This document shows positions 59,068 to 64,000 of a DNA stretch of 64,000 bases, one piece after another. Every line of letters starts with the position of its first letter. Position 1 is the stretch's first letter. Source of the DNA: Austropuccinia psidii (Eukaryota > Basidiomycota > Pucciniomycetes > Pucciniales > Sphaerophragmiaceae); the NCBI GenBank assembly GCA_023105745.1, contig JALGQZ010000002.1, positions 82,911,785-82,975,784 of the forward strand. The letters run 5' to 3'. The position numbers and the translations under genes are program-made. Under the pieces are notes generated by a model that searched no databases, was not told where the DNA came from, and saw only the letters and a list, made by a program, of their open reading frames with translations.

Positions 59068-61950
59068 GTCCCCCCCAACCAAAAAAAGATTGTACTACAA
59101 TCTGATATAGTTAAGTAGGGTATCATCCATTGTCCTACCTCTTTATTAGATGTTCTTAGTCCTGAAGCTCAATAATGCTTAATTCTTTTATTTGTCAGGT
59201 CTTCTTTCATGTCTGAACCTTCTTAGTAGCTAATCAGAATTAGCTATATTTTTTCTCAATCAGACATTCATATTATTGAGCTGGGTTTCTATACCTTACA
59301 AGGTATTCCTTTTCCTTCTTTCTTTAAGGACTTTTACAATTTCCTTTTCTTTGACTTCTTTTAGAGGGGGGATTTCAAGTGGGGGTTTATTTATTAGTAG
59401 AAATAAATCTTTGTTACTTGAGCTGTAAGGTTTTATCAGACTTACAGGGAAAGCTTGGTGTTTGTTCATAAGTTCACCTGTTAGCTCTAATTGCACATCA
59501 TTAGGTCCATGTAGTGCTTTTATCATAAATGGTCCTGCAAAGGAATATTTCAATTTCTTTGGGCCTTTGATATTATTAAAATTCAGAGTTGATACCAAGA
59601 CCAAGTCTCCTATTTTAAATTCAGGTGGTTTATGACTTTTATCTCATCTCTCTTTTAAATATTTAAAAGAGTCTTTAATACATTTGTTTGCATGATGTCT
59701 TGCATTGTAAAGAAGTATTTTAAAACTGCTTTCTGTTGGATGTATATACACTAAGTCCTTTCTGAGGGTATCATAAGGAAGTCTTGTATTCCAACCTTTT
59801 TCTAAAATTGCTGGTGTTTTTCCAGTTGAATAATGGATTGATGTTTTATATGAAAGTTAAAGAGCTGGTATTAAGGTACACCAATCATGGGAAAAGCCAT
59901 CAGAGTCTTTGAATTCTAGTCCATAAACACAGATTCTTCTGATCATGTCTTCTAAGGTCTGTATCATTCTTTCTGCTAGACCATCAGTTTGAGGGTGGTA
60001 AGCTGTTGAGAATGATAACTTTGTTCCAAACAAGTTATGGAGGTTTGTCCATAATGCTGAAGTGAGTTTTGGGTCTCTGTCACTTATTATATTTTGGAAT
60101 AAGCCTGTGTGGCTAATAACCTTATTCCATATCATTATGGCTGTGTCCATAGCTGTGTCATTTTTATGACATGGTAATAACATTGGAGTTTTTCTGTATC
60201 TGTCAACCAGTACTACGCATGAATCATAACTCCTGTCTCTTCCTGGAGGTAGTGCTGTTACCCAATCCATATGAACTATTTCCCAAGGGGATTTTGGTTC
60301 TTGGATTTGGATAATCATTGCAAATTTCTTTCCTGTGGCTCTGTTTCCTTTTTTACATCTTTCACAGGTTTGACAGTACTCTGGAACATTGTTTCTCCAA
60401 TTTGGCCACCAAGGGCAGGTTTTAGCCCTTTCCAGTGTCCTATCTTTTTAGAGATGTCCAGATGCAACACAATCATGACATTCATGTAATATAGTATTTA
60501 TAAAGGTTCTATCTGTTAAGGTCATGACACATGTGTGTTTTGTCCTATGATACAGTATTCCATCAAGGAGGTGGAATATTCCTTCATAATATGCTTTTTT
60601 CCATATTTCATTTAGTTTGGATGAGAGTGATTGGTCTTTGCAGTCTTTCATGAGAAGTTGGCATAAGATATGACAGTTCTTATCCATCTTTCAGCTTTCT
60701 TTAGCTTGATTGAAGATTTCTGCACCAATATCTGTGACACATATGCCTTCTATATGGTGCTCTTCCTGTGTTACCCATGCTGGGTTTTCAGGTGTATTTT
60801 CCAAAGCACATCTACTAATACCTTCTGCATTTTTGTGATTTTTTTCAAGATTTATGAACTATAGTCATATTTCCTCTATATTATTGGATAGAAATTTGCC
60901 ATCTCAGCATATGTCTATTTGGTGTCTTCATTTTTAACAAAGATTTTACAGTATCACAGTCTGTAATTACATCAAATACTGTACCATCCAAATAATAATG
61001 TAATTTTTCTAAAGCCCTCACTAAGCAAAGAAATTAAATTTGGTTTTCTCCATACCTTGCTTCTGTTGGCTTAATTTGTCTTGAAATGAAGCAAATTGGT
61101 CCTTCAACAGGCTTATCATTGATAACTTGTGTCTGGTGTAGTGCAGCACCTAATCCTTCTCCACAAGCATCAATGTATATTTTGAAAGGTAATTTTCAAT
61201 ATGGCATTATAAGCAATGGGGAATTTGTGAGGGCATTTTTGAATTCCTCATATGCTTTGACTCTTTCTTCAGTCATTTCATAAACTTTCAGTTGTTCACA
61301 GAGTTTATACAAGGATTTGGCTATTCTTGCAAAGTCCTTTATATGCTGTCTGTAGTAATCAGCAAATCCTAGAAATGATTGCATTTCTTTTTTGGTTTGG
61401 GGCATTGGTTTCAGTAGTACTTCTGCTACTTTGTTTTTATGTATGCCCAAGCTTAGTCCAGATGCAACATGTACTAGTGCTTTTAGCTCAATATATGAAA
61501 AATGACACTTTTTAAGGGAAATTCTCATATTTACTTTCACTATTTTTTGTATTACCCTTTCTAGTCTTGTTAAGTGACTTTCCCAAGTTTCTGAGAAAGC
61601 TATGATATCATCAATATAGATCATTAACCATCCTTATGAAAACTCTTCAGGAAATATGGTGTTCATTATCCTTTGATAATGGGAAGGTGCATTTTTTATA
61701 CCAAATGGCATTTATAAATATTCATTTATTCCACAGTGGACTATTATCCTCAGTAGTCTCTTAGCATTTTCTGTCAAGAAATTGTGATGAGATTCTCTTA
61801 GAGAATCCATGGATGTAACAAAGTTGGCCTGTGACAATTTTGTCAATGTCTCATGAATTCTGGGTATTGGATATCTGTCAGGGATAGTGTAGGTATTTAG
61901 GGCTCCAAAGTCCCCTACCATCCTTGATTTTCCATTATGCCCAGTAATAA
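59068..61950 (-). pseudogene. Gypsy copy A3 pol, broken and 5'-truncated
   Basis: Minus strand: reverse transcriptase from about 61921 (YTIPDRYPIPRIHETLTKLS), catalytic YIDD intact (near 61612), [20 protein letters not shown] in one continuous frame (61196-61624), RNase H remnants (ITDCDTV near 60955), an integrase zinc region (60687-60448), core [37 protein letters not shown] (60318-59857), and the C-terminal domain to 59296. Several stops separate the blocks. The right edge at 61950 is the start of LTR B4, so protease and gag are missing. This copy shows the unbroken frame across the site where element A is shifted. Confidence 0.88.
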
Positions 61951-62224
61951 TGTGAGCCTTGAGGTATCCTTTAAATACCCAAATAGGCCAAAATTATCTT
62001 CAAAGTAAATTCTGAACTATGCAAAACCCATAAGTCATGCATATATTCAAAATTCATCATTTTTGATTTCAGAAAAGATGAATAACTTTTTATTGAGGAA
62101 GTAAATCCATGGATTCAAGGCCAGATTTGGATTCTACACGCAAATTCACCTAGGGTAGCTCCATAGAGTGAATAAGCTCAAATCAACTCTTTGAGGTGGT
62201 AATATGGAAAATACTTCAATACCA
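61951..62224 (+). repeat. B-type LTR fragment (B4)
   Basis: Starts TGTGAGCCTTGAGGTATCC and matches the inverse of 49740-50016 closely. Inserted in the A3 reverse transcriptase; AATAA precedes it. It breaks off at AATACCA, where the CACTA terminus begins. The remainder is expected beyond the right edge. Confidence 0.8.
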
Positions 62225-62264
62225 CACTGGGGCAAATCTCGTGTCAATCCTCGGCGATTGACTT

Positions 62265-62345
62265 CACGTCAAGCAAACGTCAAGCAGGATAAAAGTCGAG
62301 CTCTCGTCAAGCGAAAATCAAGCGAACGTCGAGCACACGTCACAC
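62265..62345. repeat. Subterminal repeats of CACTA copy 2
   Basis: At least six variants of RTCRAGC (GTCAAGC, ATCAAGC, GTCGAGC), often preceded by C and followed by GAA or AAA, within 80 bp. In CACTA elements such repeats are transposase or accessory-protein binding sites (family knowledge; inferred here). Confidence 0.65.
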
Positions 62346-62554
62346 TCTGGTCTTACACCAAATCCTGTGACATCCAATAATATTGGTTCCCCTGTGCCTT
62401 CAACTCAGATTCCTCACCACCTGATCATCCCACAACCGTCCGATGATTGGTAAAAATTACACCAGACCCGCCTGTTTGCACACACACACATCAAAGATGT
62501 CCTTCAGCCAGTCTTGATGTAGGCGGGGGGTTTGACTTCACCAGGTCATCCATG

Positions 62555-62690
62555 AAGTGTGCGTGTGCATGCGCGTGTGCGGGTGGGTGGGCGTGTACAT
62601 TGGCGTGTGCATTGGCGTGTGCGGGTGGGTGTGCGTGTGCATTGGCGTGTGCGTGTGCATTGGCGCGTGCGGGTGCACATGCGGGTGTGG
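62555..62690 (+). repeat. GT-rich minisatellite in CACTA copy 2
   Basis: Imperfect copies of GCGTGTGCATTGGCGTGTG and GCGTGTGCGGGTGGGTG over about 135 bp. Three reading frames are open through it because of the repeat, not because of coding. It matches in position the C-rich repeat near 22090 in copy 1. Confidence 0.85.
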
Positions 62691-62954
62691 TTACGCAAAA
62701 GCCGATTCCGCTTCCAACATGATGATGGCGCAGTTAGAAATTTTGGATGCTGTGAAGGGTGAGTGTGTGGGTCATTTGATCATTGGACTTGGCTTATTCA
62801 CACTGTACCCAATGTCAAAATAGTAAGTTCTTTGTGGCAATGTGAAATAATGGGCTTTGCTTGTCACAATGGCATGTCTCTGTCACTAAATTTTGAGGAA
62901 ATTATTTCACTAGCAAAATTGCTAATGAATCTGAGAGATTTGCATTTTTGTAGA

Positions 62955-63542
62955 CTAAATATCATGAAATAACGGCTTTATCATTACAAGCAGTCCACAT
63001 GACAGAGCTTTGTTATCATACAATCCACAGTTACCTTCTATTTCTTCTTCAGATATAATCAAGTGTCCATCATCAAAACCAACAGCTTTATAAATATTCA
63101 GATGCGGCCAATCTGGTAGGAAATTCACATCAATCTTCAAAGGTTTTAAAATCAGAAAGTTATTGTTCAGTATGCTAGATGGCTCAGAGACTTTGAAAAT
63201 GCTATCAATAATACCAAATTGTCGTGAGTTGCCCCTCAGAAAACATATCACACTGTTGCTGACATTTTTGGATTCAGTTGAAAATATATTGTTCCCAATA
63301 TTAATGTTTGAAACTGGAAAATACCAAGGTGAGACAATCCTTGAAGTGGGAGGACTTGTGGATTGCACGGTAGTGTCTAAGCTGATCCAATCAACTATTT
63401 CCCTTGTTGCATGAAAAGTCTGTAAGTACTCAACCAGGCAATCATAATTTTGTTGGTCATGGCGGGATGGCTTGTTATATTTATGGTGATTGAACACGGC
63501 AGGTGGCTGTGATTCGAAAAGCTGTTTTATTTCACATGGCAC
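62955..63542 (-). CDS. CACTA Tnp2-like transposase, C-terminal exon (copy 2)
   Basis: 195 open codons starting MPCEIKQLFESQPPAVFNHH, with DQQNYDCLVEYLQTFHATRE, NSVICFLRGNSRQFGIID and FLPDWPHLNIYKAVGF, ending SCGLLVMIKPLFHDI. This is the transposase C terminus, matching 21060-21642 of copy 1 along its length. It is an internal exon end of a larger gene, not an independent protein: an intron separates it from 63647. No stop or frameshift is seen. Confidence 0.75.
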   Translation of the reverse strand: MPCEIKQLFESQPPAVFNHHKYNKPSRHDQQNYDCLVEYLQTFHATREIVDWISLDTTVQSTSPPTSRIVSPWYFPVSNINIGNNIFSTESKNVSNSVICFLRGNSRQFGIIDSIFKVSEPSSILNNNFLILKPLKIDVNFLPDWPHLNIYKAVGFDDGHLIISEEEIEGNCGLYDNKALSCGLLVMIKPLFHDI

Positions 63543-63646
63543 AGATGGGGATTTCAGGAGAACGGAAAGGTTGCAACATCAACAGATATGTTGAAGTAAG
63601 GTTTTATCTATATCATCTATTCAGAGTTGCAAAAGGTTAGTCTTAT

Positions 63647-63999
63647 TCAGTTCAGGTGTTTAATCAATGTGAATATATTGATCTTATTAATTGACGTACA
63701 TATCTTGTTATTTGTTGGCATCTTTGCAAATACTCCAATCAAGCGCTCATAACCCCATGTGGCTGAGGCTTGTGCTGGGCCCCAACGTTGGAAGAGTTCG
63801 GGAATATGATCAGCAAAATGATGATTTGGTTTACTTTTCTGTTTTGGGAACAGGTGTTGATTGGAAAGGCGGAATTTTTTCCAATGTTCAGCAAATGCAG
63901 TCGCATCATCTATTGAAACAGTCCAGCTTGTGGCAATGTTGATAGCACTAATCAAATGGAATGTATTCTTGGCTAGTTCATTTGCAAGTTCTTCTGACT
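63647..63999 (-). CDS. CACTA Tnp2-like transposase, upstream exon (copy 2), cut by window edge
   Basis: Open on the minus strand from the right edge. It reads LAKNTFHLISAINIATSWTV, DDATAFAEHWKKFRLSNQHL, PNHHFADHIPELFQRWGPAQ and GYERLIGVFAKMPTNNK, then a donor-like GTACGT near 63700. The His-Phe-Ala-Asp and GYERLIG blocks correspond to the DUF4218-like region of Tnp2 transposases. Copy 1 has a TAA and a TAA/TAG at two places where this copy is open, so copy 2 is the fresher one. Confidence 0.78.
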   Translation of the reverse strand, partial: SEELANELAKNTFHLISAINIATSWTVSIDDATAFAEHWKKFRLSNQHLFPKQKSKPNHHFADHIPELFQRWGPAQASATWGYERLIGVFAKMPTNNKICTSINKINIFTLIKHLN

Positions 64000-64000
64000 G

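Larger units (their letters stand above)
62225..64000 (-). mobile_element. CACTA transposon copy 2, transposase 3' end and terminus
   Basis: The terminus is CACTGGGGCAAATC at 62225, flanked on the left by CCA (possible 3-bp duplication). Just inside are a perfect 7-bp hairpin (GTCAATC at 62243-62249, GATTGAC at 62256-62262) and repeated GTCAAGC/GTCGAGC units to about 62340, the subterminal layout expected of CACTA elements. The transposase reads on the minus strand and leaves the window at the right. It is better kept than copy 1 (22455-22573 and 18839-21642) and rich in CpG. Confidence 0.85.

Noticed and set aside
62447..62823. Three overlapping open frames on the + strand
   Set aside because: They are open only because the GT-rich minisatellite has no stops in any frame; composition is repeat-driven.
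1..64000. tRNA, rRNA, centromere or telomere repeats
   Set aside because: No cloverleaf with A and B boxes, no rRNA motif and no TTAGGG-type array noticed; a covariance-model search would be needed to exclude small RNAs.

Overview
The window is AT-rich nuclear DNA of a fungus. It has short introns (about 62-95 bp), one conserved host gene, and a very high load of nested transposons. I infer a rust fungus (Pucciniales). The best guess is Austropuccinia psidii (myrtle rust), because several repeat-borne proteins here match, from memory, families common among its predicted proteins: the 26-residue NPYACTGSQQF repeat, a proline-rich STPPPRPPS protein, a repeated SNF2 helicase, and GW..LSSK..IKKIK-type Gag ORFs. 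No database was searched, so the species call is recollection.

Layout. From 1 to 30147 the DNA looks like one stack of insertions. A decayed Ty3/gypsy copy (A2, + strand, 22574-30147 with its 3' LTR) was entered by a CACTA-type DNA transposon whose right end is at 22573, and separately by a solo LTR (22894-24849). Left of 22573 lie a Tnp2-like transposase pseudogene (18839-21642), an unknown multi-exon gene on the opposite strand (15500-17536), a SNF2-helicase pseudogene (10842-14935) split by a solo LTR with the target duplication ACCTC, a proline-rich repeat-family gene (6762-8009), a 78-bp minisatellite, and another gypsy element (D, - strand) running off the left edge. From about 30600 to 36800 is the only host-like island. 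It holds a 13-exon importin-7/8 family karyopherin (- strand, 1093 codons by my splice model) and a possible small gene. From 36805 to the right edge repeats resume: a solo LTR (B2) split by a complete 10.67-kb chromodomain-bearing gypsy element (A, 38711-49382, target duplication GTAAC, LTRs close to identical), then a five-level nest: an LTR fragment (50128) broken by gypsy element C (- strand), whose zinc knuckle is broken by a gypsy copy A3 (- strand), which is broken by LTR B4, which is broken by a second CACTA copy (from 62225) running off the right edge.

How the parts work. The gypsy elements encode Gag, a CCHC knuckle, an aspartic protease, reverse transcriptase/RNase H, a DDE integrase and a C-terminal chromodomain, and carry about 2-kb LTRs with a TATAAATA box. 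Only element A is close to intact: its long reading frame is broken at two poly-A runs. A striking base-composition signal runs through the window. The 6.6-kb interior of element A has essentially no CpG, while its LTRs keep about 13 each. The two CACTA copies differ largely where the right-hand copy has CpG and the left-hand copy has TpG or CpA. The importin gene keeps CpG. This is what methylation- or RIP-like C-to-T decay aimed at repeats would produce.
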